Shown here: piece after piece, positions 1 to 11,900 of the stretch
Position numbering within the stretch: position 1 is the stretch's first letter
How the letters are laid out: each line of letters starts with the position of its first letter
Assembly (NCBI GenBank): GCA_014904845.1
Contig: MU119597.1
Span: forward strand, 1 to 39,995
Source of the DNA: Acephala macrosclerotiorum
Taxonomy: Eukaryota > Ascomycota > Leotiomycetes > Helotiales > Mollisiaceae
DNA length: 39,995 bases
Reading direction: 5' to 3'
The notes under the pieces: model-generated
Told to the model about the DNA's origin: nothing
The model's input: only the letters and a program-made list of their open reading frames with translations
Database searches by the model: none
Program-made: the position numbers and the translations under genes

Positions 1-319
1 AAATTTTAATATCGATTTTATTAATTTTATATAAATAAATAATAATTAAATTATTTTTAAAAAATAAATTATATATTAAAAATATAATAATTATTAATAT
101 AATTAATTTAATATTTTTTAATAATAATAAAAAATTAAAAAAAAAAATTTATATTATTATAATATTTTATTTTTAAAATTTATTTAATATTTTTAAAAAA
201 TAATAATATTTTAATAAACGTTAAATTTTTTTTTAAATTATTAATAATATTTTTTAAATTTGTATTTATTTTAATAAAATTAAATAAAATAATTTTTTTT
301 TTTTTTATTTTTTAAAAAA
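1..319. other. AT-only DNA, nothing assignable
   Basis: Nearly pure A/T with homopolymer runs. No reading frame, motif or repeat boundary could be recognised. It precedes the first Gypsy LTR-like copy and may be its flank or its mutated start. Confidence 0.6.
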
Positions 320-1090
320 AAAACTTCGTTTAAAAATTCGTTAAACGAATTAATAATAAATAAATTTTTTTTTTTTATTTAACGTATATTTTATTTTTTA
401 AATTTCGTAAAAATATTTTTATAAAAAATTATAAAATTTTTAATTTTAATAATTTATATTTATATTAAATTTTAAATTAAAAACTTTTTATTTAATTATT
501 TTATAAATATTTAAAATTAATATAATTTTTAAAATAAAATTTTTATTATTTAAAATAAAAATATATTATTTATAAAATTTTTTTTATTAAATTATTATAA
601 TTAATTTAATTAATATAAATAATATTTTTTAATATATAATTTTAAATAAATTTTTTTTAAAAATTTTATTTTTATATTTAATTATTATAATTAATTTAAT
701 TAATTTAAATTATTTTATTTAATATATAATTTTTAAAAAAAATTTAAATTTTTTTTTAATAATTATATATTTATAAAAATAAAATATTTAATATTTGAAT
801 AATTATTTTAATAATTAAAAAATATTAATATTTTTTATTAAAAAAATAATTATTAATTATAATATTTAAAATAACACATATTTAAAAATTTTATAATTAT
901 TATTTTTATTAAATATAATTATATTTTATTAATTTATTTTTAAATTTTAAATTATTTATATAATAATTTAAATTAATATTTAAAACGATTTTATATTATT
1001 TTAAAAATTTTAAATTATTTTTATTATAAAATCTTTTAATAAATTAATTAAATCGTTATATTTAAATATTAATAAATTTAAAAATATTAT
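320..1090 (+). repeat. Degraded Gypsy LTR-like copy 1
   Basis: This stretch lines up by eye with the Gypsy LTR copies starting near 3144, 8245 and 22515. The shared start block runs from the AAACGAATTAAT stretch through a poly-T run, an AACGTATATTTTATTTT stretch and an AAATTTCGTAAAAA stretch. The shared end block is the ATTAAATCGTTATATTTAAATATT stretch near 1045-1070. It is the most AT-converted of the four copies and has fewer of the internal tandem units. Edges are approximate. Confidence 0.55.
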
Positions 1091-3107
1091 ATTATTTATA
1101 TTATTTTTATAAATATATATATTATTATTTAAAATTTATATTTCATTTTATTATTTATTATTAAATTATTTTTATTTTTATTTTAAAATTAAATTTAATT
1201 TATTTATTATTATTTTTCGTTTTTTATTTTTTAATTTAAAATTAAAAATTTATTATAATTTAATAAATTTATAAAATTGTTTAATATTTAAAAATATTAA
1301 TATAATTTTATAATTTTATATTTATATTATTAATTAATAATTAATAAAATTAATATTAAAAAAAATTTTAAATTTTTTTTGTAAATATTAAATATTAAAT
1401 ATTAAATAGAATTTATATTAATTTTATAATTAATTTTTATATTTTTATATATATTTTTTATTAATTATATTATTATTTAATATTTAATAAAATATTATAT
1501 ATTTTGAAAATTTATTTTTTAAATTTAATATAATTTATTATAAATTAATTAATTGAATTTTAATATTATTAAAAAAAATATTAAATTAAAAATTTTAAAT
1601 AATATTTTAAATTATTATTTTTTCAATTAATAAATTTAAAAAATCGTATTATAAATAATATATTTATTTATATTTAAAAAAATATTATTTTATATTTCTA
1701 TAAATTTAAATATTAATTTTTAAATAAATAAATAATATATAATTTAATAAAAATTAATATTAATTTTCAAATTAAATAAATAATTAATATTTAATATATT
1801 TATATTAATAATTTTAATAATAATATACGAAATTTTAAAAACGTTTAAAATTATAAAATAATTTTTTATATTAATTAAATATTATAATTTTTAATATTTT
1901 TTTATTATAAATATATATTTAATTTATTATAAAAACTTTTAATAATTATTTTTTATTTTAATAAAATTAAAATTTATAAATATTATATTAATAAATTTAA
2001 AAATAATTATAAAATATTAGAATTTTAATTTAATATTAATAATTATATTTTATTTATTTATATAATTAAATAATATAAATATAAAATTAAAAAATAATTA
2101 TTTAATTAAATTAATAAATAAAATTTAATAATTAAATTTCAAAAATTTAAAATAATATAATAAAATTTCAAATAATAAAATTTAAATCGAAATTCAATTT
2201 TTAATATTTAAAATTTTAATAATTAATATTAATTTTATTTTAATTTTTTAATTTTAATTATATAATTTTAATAATAATACGTTTAATTATTAATTCGTTA
2301 TATTTTAAATATCGTTTTTTATAATATTAATAATTTTATTAATATTTAAAAGTATTTTAAAATTTATATTATTTAATAATAATATAAAATTTTTTAAAAA
2401 AATTAAAATTCGAAAATTTAAATTTTTTAATAAAATTCGTAATAAATTATACGTTTATTTTATATAATATTAATTATATTTTAAATTTAATAAAAATATA
2501 TTTTAATTTATAAATAAATAAATTTTTTAATATATAAAATATATTATTAAAATAATATTTAATTAAATTAAAATTATATAATAAAATTATTTTAATAATA
2601 ATAAAATCGTTTAATAAAAATTATTAAGTACGAAAATTTTTATTATTTTTAATAGTTTCAAAAATATTTAAATATATAAACGAAAAATAAATTATTAAAC
2701 GAAAATTACAAATTTTAAAATAATAAAAAATTGTTTTTATTTATATTATTTAGTTTTAATAATTTATAAATAAAATTAATTAAAAAAAAACGTTTTATAT
2801 GATAATTTTATATTATATTTAAAAACTTTATTAAAAACAAATTAATTCGACGTAATAAATCGAAAACGTTATAAAATATAATAAATATAATAATTTAAAT
2901 AAATAATCGATTTTATAAACGAATATTTAAAAAAAGTATATATATATACTTTAAAATTTTAAAAAAATAAAAATAATAAAAATAATTTAAAATCGAAAGA
3001 TTATTAAATTTAATTTATAAAAATAAATACGATTTTTTAAAAATTAATAATATTTAACGAAATAAAAAAACGTCGTAAAAAAATTTTTTATTTTATTTAC
3101 GAATTAT
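1091..3107. other. AT-rich DNA between Gypsy LTR-like copies
   Basis: About 2 kb without a readable frame. A stretch of about 75 bp near 2225-2300 resembles 8095-8170, just upstream of the Gypsy 3' LTR. This suggests that part of it is the 3' interior of another degraded Gypsy copy. A perfect 20-bp AT palindrome lies at 2933-2952. I see nothing else that can be assigned. Confidence 0.4.
2933..2952. repeat. 20-bp perfect palindrome
   Basis: AAAG, then alternating TA, then CTTT, reads the same on both strands. It is most likely a simple-sequence accident in AT DNA. No function is claimed. Confidence 0.5.
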
Positions 3108-4163
3108 TAAAATAAAATATTTTTCTCGTTTCGAAAAAAAAAATTCGTTTATCGATTTATAAACGAATTAATTAGCGAACGAATTTTTTTTTTTTTTATT
3201 CGACGTATATTTTATTTTATAAATCTCGTAAAAATGTTTTTATAAAAAATTATAAAGTTTTCGATTTTAATAATTTATTTTTATTTTAAGTTTTAAATTA
3301 AAAACTTTTAATTTAAACGTTTTATAAATATTTAAAATTAATATAATTATTAAAATTAAATAATAATTTAAAATTTTATTAAGTAATAAAATCAATAAAT
3401 TAATAAGTTTTTAATATTTAAAATAAAAACGTATTTATTATAAAATTTTATATTAAAAAAATACTTTTTAAAATTTTCGTTTTATATTTAATTATTATAA
3501 TTTATTTAATTAATTATAAAAAGTTATTTATTAAAAAAAAATCTTTTAAAACTTTTTTTAAAAATTATATAATTATATAATCAAAATAAAAATATTTTAT
3601 TATTTTAACGTTTTAAATAAAAATGTATTTTTAAAATTTTATATTAAAAAAATATTTTTTAAAATTCTCGTTTTTTATATTAAATTATTACGATTAATTT
3701 TATTAATTATAAATAATTATTACGATTATATTTATTAAAAAGAAATTTTTTAAAACTTTTTTTTAAAATTGTATAATTATAAAATAAAAATATTTAATAT
3801 TTAAAACTTGAAACGATTATCGATTTTAATACTTAAAATAAAAACGTATTTAAAAAAATTTGACGATCGCGATTTTATTAAATACGATTATATTCTTTTG
3901 ATTTACGTAATAACGAATTAATAAAATCGTTTAAAACTCGAAATTTAATAATATTTAATTAAATTTCAATTTATTTATAAATTTTATACAATTTAAATTA
4001 ATTAATAAATAAAAATTATAAAGATAATTATAATCGCGAAATTTTAATATTTTTTATTAAAACGATTATTTATTATTTTAAAGTCTCGTAATTATAAAAT
4101 TTTTTAATAAATTAATTAAATCGTTATATTTAAATATTTCGATTAAATTTAAATAAAATCGTT
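3108..4163 (+). repeat. Gypsy G 5' LTR (about 1.06 kb)
   Basis: This block aligns by eye with 8210-8931 + 21869-22436 and with 22490-23740. Near its start an 8-bp inverted repeat, TTCGTTTA (3144-3151) and TAAACGAA (3160-3167), forms a potential hairpin. Three tandem units follow, marked by ATAAAA(C/T)GTATT at 3426, 3620 and 3841. The shared terminal block is near 4115-4163. It retains more CpG than its surroundings. Confidence 0.6.
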
Positions 4164-5634
4164 TATTATAAAAAGTATTAATATTATATATATATAAAAA
4201 AATTAATTTTATTCGAAAGAAAAAATATATATAATAAATAAAAATAATAAATAATATAATTATATTAAAATTTAAATCAAATTAAACGATTTAAAATTTA
4301 AATTAAAAAAAATTAAATTTATATTATATTAATAAGTTAATAAATAATTATAAAATTAATAAATTAAATTATAATAAAAAAATATTAATATTAAAAAAAT
4401 ACGAAATTTATATAAAAAATTTTAAATTAAAAAATATAAATACTTTTTATAAAAAACATTAAATAAATGAAAAATATATTATAAAAAAATTATAATAATT
4501 AATTAAATTTTTAAAAATAAAATAAATATAATATATAATATAATAAAATAATAATAATATATAAAAATTAAAATAATGTACGATAAAAAATTATTAATAT
4601 TAAAAAAACTCGAATAAAAAAAATTATATAAAATTATATATTAAAATTATTAAAATATTAAATATAAAAAAATAAATAAAAAAAAATATTATAAATAATA
4701 TATTTTAAAAAAAATAAATTAATTTTTTTTAAAGAATTAATAATAAAAAAATATAAGAAAATTATAATAAAATTATTAAAATATTAATTTTAATAAAATA
4801 TTTAAAATAATAATTTTTATGAAATTTTTTTTAATAAATTATTACGATTTATATTAAAAATAAAATAAATATATAAATTAATATATAATAAAAAAATTAT
4901 TAAAATTTGAAAATATATAATTTTTAAAAAATAATATAAAAAATTATATATTATAAACGATTTTAATTAATTTTTTTATATAATATAAATAAAATTAAAT
5001 TAATATTATAATTAATTCGAAAATAATAAAAAATTTTATATTTAAAATAATATTAATATTAAAAAAAGTTATTCGATTTAAATAATAAATAAAAATTTAT
5101 TAAAAATAAAAAAATAAAATATTAAAATTAAAAAAAATATATAAAAATAATATAATTTAATATTATTATATTAAAAATATTTTAAATAAAATAATATAAT
5201 TTTATTATTAAATAAATTAAAAAATCGATTAAATTTAATAAATATAAAAATTATAAAATATTTAAATTAAATATAATAAATAAAAATTAAAAAAAAATTT
5301 ATATTATTTTTTTAAACGAATTAAAATATTAAATATTTTAAAATTTATTTTTAAAACGAATATTAAAAAAATATTATAATTATAAAAATTTATTTAAAAA
5401 TAAATTAAAAATAAAAATTTTATTTAAATATTAAATTTAAAATTATAAAATATTATTAAAAAAAAAATTAAAATTTTTATTTTTATTTTTATATTAAATT
5501 TTAAAAAACGATTTAAAAACGTTTAAAAAATATAAATAAAAATTTAAAAAAAAAATATATTAAAAAATCGAATTTATTAATAAAAAATTTTATTTTATTT
5601 ATAATAAAAATAAATAATATAAAATAATTATATA
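4164..5634 (+). other. Gypsy G 5' interior, gag/protease position, unreadable
   Basis: By position between the 5' LTR and the RT remnant this should be leader, gag and protease. I could not recognise a zinc knuckle or an aspartic protease motif. The strand is A-rich, and only scattered CpG pairs remain. Confidence 0.4.
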
Positions 5635-5990
5635 TTAATTTTAAAAATTTTAACGATTTAAAAATTAAAAATAAATATATATTATTATTAATAAATAATT
5701 TAAGAAATAAATTATAAAATATTAAAATATTTATTTAATTTAATTTAAAATAAATTTATTTTATTAAAAAAAAAAAATAAAAAATAAAATATAAAAAATA
5801 ACGTTTAAAATATTATACGAATATTATGAATATTTAATTATATAAAAAAAATTAATTAATATTTTAATAACGTTTTAAAATTAATATAACGTTTTATAAT
5901 TTTATTTAAATAAATATATATTATTTATTTAAACAATATATTAATATATTCGAAAAATAAAAAATAATATATTAAAAATATAATAATAAT
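5635..5990 (+). pseudogene. Gypsy reverse transcriptase remnant
   Basis: Plus-strand translation gives recognisable Gypsy RT blocks despite many stops. Near 5640-5700 there is a stretch ending NDLKIKNKY-ILLLINN, which matches the family's L-N-x-x-T-I-K-N-R-Y-P-L-P region. Near 5795-5880 there is K-ITF-K-I-x-Y-x-Y-Y-E-Y-L, matching the T-R-Y-G-x-Y-E-Y block, and then a degraded F-G-L-T-N-A block. At 5920-5955 there is IIYLNNILIYSKN, matching Y-L-D-D-I-L-I-Y-S with both catalytic Asp changed to Asn (GA to AA). The last block is in a different frame from the preceding one, so there is at least one small indel as well as the transitions. It is not functional. Confidence 0.75.
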
Positions 5991-6827
5991 TTTAAAAATA
6001 TTAAAAATCGCGAATTTAAAATTAAAATTAATAAAATATTATTTTTATAAAAAATTTATACGAAATTAATAAAAAAATAAAAACTTTTTAATAAAATTAA
6101 AAATATTAATTAATATTTAATTAATTAAAAAACGTTTTTATAAAATTATTATTATTATTAACGTTCGATTTAAAAATAAATATATTAAATTTTATTATTT
6201 AAATAATATTTAATTAATTAAAAAAATATTTAAAATAATAATTAATTATATATTATTTAAAAAAATTATTATTAATAAAATTAAATTATAAAATATATAA
6301 AAAAACGAATATATTAAATAAAAAAATAAAATATAACGAAAATAAATAATTTATATTTAAAACGATTTTATAAAAATATAAAAAAAAATTAATATTTAAT
6401 AAAATAATAATTATAATCGATTTAAAAATAATAAATAATATATTAAAAAAACGTATTAAAAAATATTATAATAAAAAGTTTTTTATGAAAATATTATTAT
6501 TAAAAAAATTAAATTCGTTTACGACGAATAAAAAAATTTTACGATTTAATAAAAAATTATATATTTTAATTAAAATATAAATAAAATTTATTAAAAAATA
6601 ATATAAATTATTAGTTTATAAATATTGAAAAATTATAAAAATCGTAAATTAAATATTTAAAAAATTTTATATTTTAAAATTTTAAAAAAAAATAATAAAA
6701 ATTATAAATAATTATAATATTTATATATAAAATTAAAATTTTTATCAAATATTATATAAATAATTTTAAACGTCGTATATATTATTAAATACTTAAAAAG
6801 TTATAATAAAAAATTTTATATATATAT
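5991..6827 (+). other. Gypsy G RNase H and linker position, unreadable
   Basis: This lies between the RT and integrase blocks, where RNase H and the integrase zinc-binding domain belong. A few CpG-containing codons survive (for example near 6510-6535), but no motif could be assigned with confidence. Confidence 0.35.
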
Positions 6828-7160
6828 TTTTATAAATAATAATAATAAATTACAAAATATTAAAAAAAATTTTTAAATAAAAATAAATTTTTTATATTAA
6901 AATTTTAAACGATTATAATAATTTTTTATATAAAAATAAAAAAATAAATAAAATAATTAAATTAAATAATAAAAATATATTTAAAATATTATATTAATTA
7001 TTAATAAAATATTTAAATAAAAATTTTATTTATAATATAATTCGTTTATAATAATATTTTAATAAAAATTATAAAAATAATTTTTTTTTTATAAATTATA
7101 ATTATAAATTAAAAATATATTAAAAATTATATGAAATTAAAATAATAATATAAAATATTA
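6828..7160 (+). pseudogene. Gypsy integrase core remnant
   Basis: Read in the frame with codons starting at 6969, the translation keeps the spacing of a Gypsy integrase. An I-T-K-Y-stop-K-K-F block matches F-T-S-K-F-W. Then comes F-Y-x-K-x-K-K-stop-I-K-stop-L-N-stop, matching A-F-H-x-x-T-D-G-Q-x-E-R-x-N-Q. Next is I-Y-L-K-Y-Y-I-N-Y-stop-stop-N-I-stop, matching Y-L-R-x-Y-V-N-Y-Q-Q-x-x-W. Last is F-V-Y-N-N, matching F-A-Y-N-N. Stops fall at the expected Gln, Trp and Arg codons, and Asp and Glu become Asn and Lys, as expected from C-to-T and G-to-A change. The last catalytic acid (the E of G-Q-x-E-R) reads Lys. It sits downstream of the RT remnant, which fixes the element as Gypsy rather than Copia. 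Confidence 0.75.
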
Positions 7161-8209
7161 AAATTTTTACGTAAAAAATTTATAAAAAATATTTAATTTA
7201 TAATTATAAAATCAATTATATATTATAATAAATATTATAATATAAAATAAATATTTAAAAAAAAAAAATTATTTAATTAATTAAAATATTAAAACGAAAA
7301 AATTATTAAATAAATTAAATTATAAAAATTAATTAAATATAAATTAAAATTATTCAAAAATATAAATATATATTTTTTTTTTAAAATTTAAAATAAATTT
7401 AATAAATTTAAATATAAAATATAATATAAAAAAAATATGAAATTATTAATTCGTTAAAATTAAATTAAATATTTTATTAAATAAAAAAAATATTTATAAT
7501 TAAAATATATATAAAAATTTAAAAATAAATTTAATTATTTAAAAAAATTAATTACGTTTTATTATTAAAAATTAAAATTAATAAATATAAAAAAATAAAA
7601 TTTAAAAATAAATAATTTAAAAATAAAAAAATTTATAAAAAAATTAAATAAAAAATTAAAAATAAAAACGAAAAAAAAAAATAATAAATAATTTTACGAA
7701 TTATAAATTTATAATAATTTACGAAATTATAAAAACGTTTAAAATAAATATATTTAAAATATTAATAAAATTATTATATATAATAAAAATAAATTAATAT
7801 AAAATAATTAATTTTTTTATATGTAAAACGAATATTAATTTTTTTAATTTAAAATTTTTTAATAAATTATAAATATTAAAAACGATATTAAATTAAAAAA
7901 AAAAATATTATAAAATATATAAAAATTAATAAAAATTATAAAATAAATTAATAAATAAAATTTAATTTGAAATTAAAAATTTAATATTTAAAATTTTAAT
8001 AAATATAAAAATTTTATATAAATATAATTTTTTTAATAAATAAAATTTTTATAATTAATTTAAATAAATTAAATTAATAATTTAATTAATAATTAATAAT
8101 AATTTTATTTAAATTTTTTAATTTTTATTATATAATTTTAATTAATAATATATTTAATTATTAATTTATTATATTATTATTATATATTATAATATTTAAT
8201 TAATTAAAT
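7161..8209 (+). other. Gypsy G 3' interior, unreadable
   Basis: This covers the integrase C-terminus and the 3' end of the internal region by position. No chromodomain or polypurine tract can be named in such AT-rich sequence. The stretch 8095-8170 resembles 2225-2300. Confidence 0.4.
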
Positions 8210-8931
8210 TAAAAATAAAATATTTTTTTCGTTTTGAAAAAAAAAATTTGTTCGTCGACTCGTAAACGAATTAATTAGTAAACGAATTTCTTTTTTTTTA
8301 TTCGATATATATTTTATTTCGTAAATTTTATTAAAATGTTTTTATAAAAAATTATAAAGTTTTCGATTTTAATAATTTATTTTTATTTTAAATTTTAAAT
8401 TAAAAAATTTTAATTTAAACGTTTTATAAATATTTAAAATTAATATAATTATTAAAATAAATTTTTAAATTTTATCGAACGATAAATCGATAAATTAATA
8501 AGTTTTTAATATTTAAAATAAAAACGTATTTTTAATAAAATTTTAATTTATATTAAAATTTTTTTTTTTAAAATTCTCGTTTTATATTTAATTATTACGA
8601 TCGATTTAATTAATTTAAATTATTTTATTTAATATATAATTTCAAAAAAAAACTCTTTAAATTTTTTTTTAAAAATTATATAATTTTAAAAATATTTAAT
8701 ATTTAAATAAACGTTTAAATATTTAAAATAAAAATGTATTTTTAATAAAATTTTAATTTATATTAAAAAAATACTTTTTAAAATTCTCGTTTTTTATATT
8801 AAATTATTACGATCGATTTAATCAATTTAAATTATTTTATTTAATATATAATTCTAAAAAAAAAAATTTTAAAATTTTTCTCGAAAATTATATAATTATA
8901 AAAATATTTAATATTAAATAAATATTTTTGT
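8210..8931 (+). repeat. Gypsy G 3' LTR, first part
   Basis: This aligns with the 5' LTR from its TTTTCGTTTTGAAAAA start. Tandem-unit markers ATAAAA(C/T)GTATT occur at 8521 and 8731. It is cut at 8931/8932 by Copia C and resumes at 21869. Confidence 0.65.
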
Positions 8932-9132
8932 TGATATTACTAAAGATATTTATTACTAGTAATAAATTAAAAACGAAATAAACAAATAAATTGAATAATT
9001 CGTTGATTGATTGATCTAAATCTAATAAGTATATAAAAGTTGAAAAATATAATCTCAACTCTAGCGCAAGCGGCGCTAGTCCCGATCTGGCCTAGTACCG
9101 CACGTGACTACTAAACTAATATTGTATTTACA
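8932..9132 (-). repeat. Copia C 3' LTR (left copy, 201 bp)
   Basis: It starts TGATATTACTAA and ends ATTTACA. It contains a perfect 7-bp inverted repeat, CTAGCGC (9061-9067) and GCGCTAG (9073-9079), with a 5-nt loop, plus a CACGTG hexamer near 9101. The GC-rich half is nearly identical in the other LTR, while the element interior is heavily AT-converted. Confidence 0.9.
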
Positions 9133-9155
9133 TTGGTAGTTCTTTTTTTGTGATA
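9133..9155 (-). promoter_or_regulatory. Polypurine tract of Copia C
   Basis: On the minus strand the sequence before the 3' LTR reads A7-GAACTACCAA. Copy A has A5-GAGAGTTGCCAG and copy B A7-GAATTACTAG in the same place. A purine run 8 to 18 bases from the LTR is the expected plus-strand primer site. Confidence 0.6.
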
Positions 9156-10270
9156 AGAATTAATCCAGTTCAACTATTTAAAAGACGCTATTATTTTTTT
9201 TTCTTATTGTAATTCGTTGATACGTAAGACTCGCTGATATTCCAATGCAAAAATTATGTGACTAAGCTTTAAGAACAACGCTAGTAAACTAGTACTGTTT
9301 TCGAAGTTCGTCGGAGGTTATAAGTACCGAGATTAGAATAATTCTTTTTTTTTTTGATCTTATAAATTAGACAGTCACAGGATTCGAAATATAACGCAAA
9401 AATCACTTTTTTTTTATTTTTTTTTAGTGAGTATTCTTTTTAATTCTCTGTATTGTTTTTGCCGTTTTTTTCTTTTTTAATCTATTTTTTTATTCGAATT
9501 TTAAAGTAGTTTATATTTAGAAATTTTTTCAAAGTTTTATTAAATATTGATTTTGTTATAGTATTCGTTAGATTATTTTGATTGTTGATCTATTGAATCT
9601 TTTGCAACTCTTTATACTTATACGATTAGCAAAGAATCATAATATCGATCATAAAACGCTTTTCTTTGGTAATTCTTAGTTTGATTAAATACTCGTATAG
9701 CGAATATAAGTCTATGCAAACGATTATCGAGATTTTAAAGAAATCGAGTTACTAAGTAATTATATTAATAGTAAATTCGATTGCAATCGTTATATCAACT
9801 TTTTTTACTATATTATATATCTCAAAAATTAAAACGCTTTTAGTAACGCGTTTACTTTTAGTAGAATTGTAATAAATGAGATTTTTTTTGATTTCGAACT
9901 TTTTATTATTCAATTGACGTTTATTTGTTAAAATGATTTTATATTTAATTTAAAAACTAAAATTTTTATTATTTGTAAATAAATTATCAATAAAAACGAA
10001 AAATTTCATTGTAAATAAATCGAGAGTAATATATTTAAATTCTCGATTTAAGTTTTTAATTTACTATTTCAATTTCTTATTCAACGTAATAGTTTCTTTT
10101 TTCGTTGAATTTTAATATTAAATAGTAATAAATAAGTCGAAAATTACTTTAAATTGGTAGATTGTAGTAATATAAGTTTTTTTAGTTCGTTGTTCTTAGT
10201 ATTTAATTTGAAAATTAAATGATTTAATATTTATTAGTTTAATCTTTTTATTTTAATCTTTTTATCGTAA
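9156..10270 (-). pseudogene. Copia C RNase H and 3' end remnant
   Basis: By position relative to the QTDD block, and by comparison with copy A, this holds the RNase H domain and the 3' untranslated region. It is too mutated for a continuous frame. The stretch 9480-10080 is also present, further AT-converted, at about 25500-26033. Confidence 0.5.
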
Positions 10271-10498
10271 TTAGATCGTATTTTCGAATTGGATTAAAAC
10301 GCATTTATTGAAGATCAATAGTGTCTCTAATATTAAGACTTTTTTAGATTTAATTAAAAACTTAATTTTATTGAATTCGTTTTTTTCGAAAGTAGAGAAT
10401 TTTTCTTCTACTAGTATAAGCGTATCGTCGGTTTGCATTTTAATAACGCTAAAAAGTTTTTTAGTAATTGTAATTAGAAAACAAAGATCGTATATCAA
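10271..10498 (-). pseudogene. Copia C reverse transcriptase C-terminal fragment
   Basis: This 75-residue open stretch contains MQTDDTLILVEEKF from residue 21, the Copia RT active-site block in its fungal form. The paired Asp codons (10424-10429) are intact. A long Lys- and Phe-rich stretch follows, in the same position as in copy A (MQTDDTLIL at 16877-16903). The frame is bounded by stops on both sides and the rest of the polyprotein is broken, so this is a fragment of a dead gene. The distance of the QTDD block from the 3' LTR, about 1.3 kb, is the same as in copy A. Confidence 0.75.
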
Positions 10499-11639
10499 TG
10501 TAACTATAAACAGTTTCTCTTTATAATATTTGTAATACGTAGTTTACTAGTGTGTTTTTACTTTCGCAATTTTATACAAAGATTTCAAAATAATTATAAT
10601 CGTATTTAGTAAATATAAATAGCGAATTTTTTTCGATAAACGTATTAATATAAATCGTTAAAAATTTGTTGTAAATTGAGTATAAATTTAAATAATATTA
10701 CGAAATTACATTTTAATTTTTTTGTTTATAAATTGAATTAAAAAAAGTATTAAAGCGATAATTAATCGTTGATTAATTCTTTGTATTATCGAGAATTGCG
10801 TGAGAATCATTTTTTTTCTTTTGTCGTTATATCTTTGAATTATTAGTCTCGATTTCTCGTAGAGGATATTAGTAGTTTTGCCTTTGATTTCATTGATTAG
10901 TCTCGAATTGAAAATTTGAATTCTAGTATACTTATTAGAATTGTATTGAACGAAGTTAAAAATTCTTTTTATAATTAGATTATTGATTTCCTTTTTTTAA
11001 AACGCTTCGAATAATTGTTCAAAGATTGTAATTATATTTTTTTTTCGTAGTTTTAACGATAACTTTATATCGTTTTTTTTTTTATTTATTATAAAAATTA
11101 TAAAGATTTTAGTTTTTTCGATAATAGTAATAAAAAATTAATCGTCAAAATCTTTGTAATTTTTCTCGTCGTTTTCAGTAAAATTATAGCGCTTATTTTA
11201 TTTAGATTTTTTATTGTGCACGTTTTTATTTCGTGATTCTTTTAAACGTTTTCGATTACGTTTTTTGATTGATTTTTCGTTTATTTCACTCGATTAAAAA
11301 AACCAAAAAATTTTCTTTTGATTTTCTCGATTATTTTTTTGATCGTTAATTCGATTATAAATTTTTAGTACTTTTTTTTTCGTGTAATAAAATTTGACGA
11401 TCGTTAAACGAAAACTAATCAATTCGTAAAATATATTGATTATATATGTTTTTTTATCAATTGTTAGTAATTTGTATAATTTTTTCTATTCGCTCTTTTT
11501 ACGTTAAACGCGTACTTTAAATAGAATTGGCAAATCTAATATAAATTTCGTATTTGAACTATTTTTTATTGAAAGCGCGTCGTTAATTTAATATTGAGTA
11601 TATAAACGACGTACTTTTTTAGTAATTACTCGAATTGTT
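10499..11639 (-). pseudogene. Copia C reverse transcriptase N-terminal and linker remnant
   Basis: This lies between the RT active-site block and the integrase-like stretch and should encode the RT fingers and palm and the integrase-RT linker. A segment near 10770-10930 resembles copy A near 17200-17380 at the DNA level, including the TCGTTGATT and TTTCTCGTA words. No open frame of useful length remains. Confidence 0.5.
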
Positions 11640-11900
11640 TCAATTTTTTTAATAACTAATAATAACAACGCGTCGTTACTAGTTATTTTAAAGTATGTTT
11701 TAAAGACTAATAGTATAAATATAATATCGTTCAATTTTATCGAATTATTAACAATTTTGATTACTATTTGTAAAATTATATTTTTGTCGATTTATTTCTC
11801 GATTAGTTCGTCGTAAATAATCTCGTAAGTTCAATATAATAAAGTGTAATATTTTTTTATTTTTTTTATATTATTATAAGTTTCAACGAGTATTTCTTTG
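11640..11900 (-). pseudogene. Copia C integrase core remnant
   Basis: DNA around 11690-11830 lines up with copy A 18125-18320, where the integrase block around the catalytic Glu is readable. Shared words include AATATAATATCGTTC and ATTGTTAATTACTTTGAT-like stretches. The protein is interrupted by stops and the catalytic residues cannot be read with confidence. Confidence 0.5.

Noticed and set aside
1..8931. Mitochondrial DNA as the source of the extreme AT content
   Set aside because: Gypsy and Copia retrotransposons, LTR target duplications, CpG retention and transition-only LTR differences point to nuclear repeat DNA. No mitochondrial gene, tRNA or rRNA was seen.
9133..9142. TGGTAG next to the left C LTR as a plus-strand primer-binding site
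   Set aside because: The coding strand of C is minus, and the same place in A and B is the end of the polypurine region. The match to a tRNA CCA-end site is fortuitous.
10308..10526. 72-residue plus-strand open stretch
   Set aside because: It is antisense to the Copia C RT fragment with the QTDD motif. It has no motif of its own.
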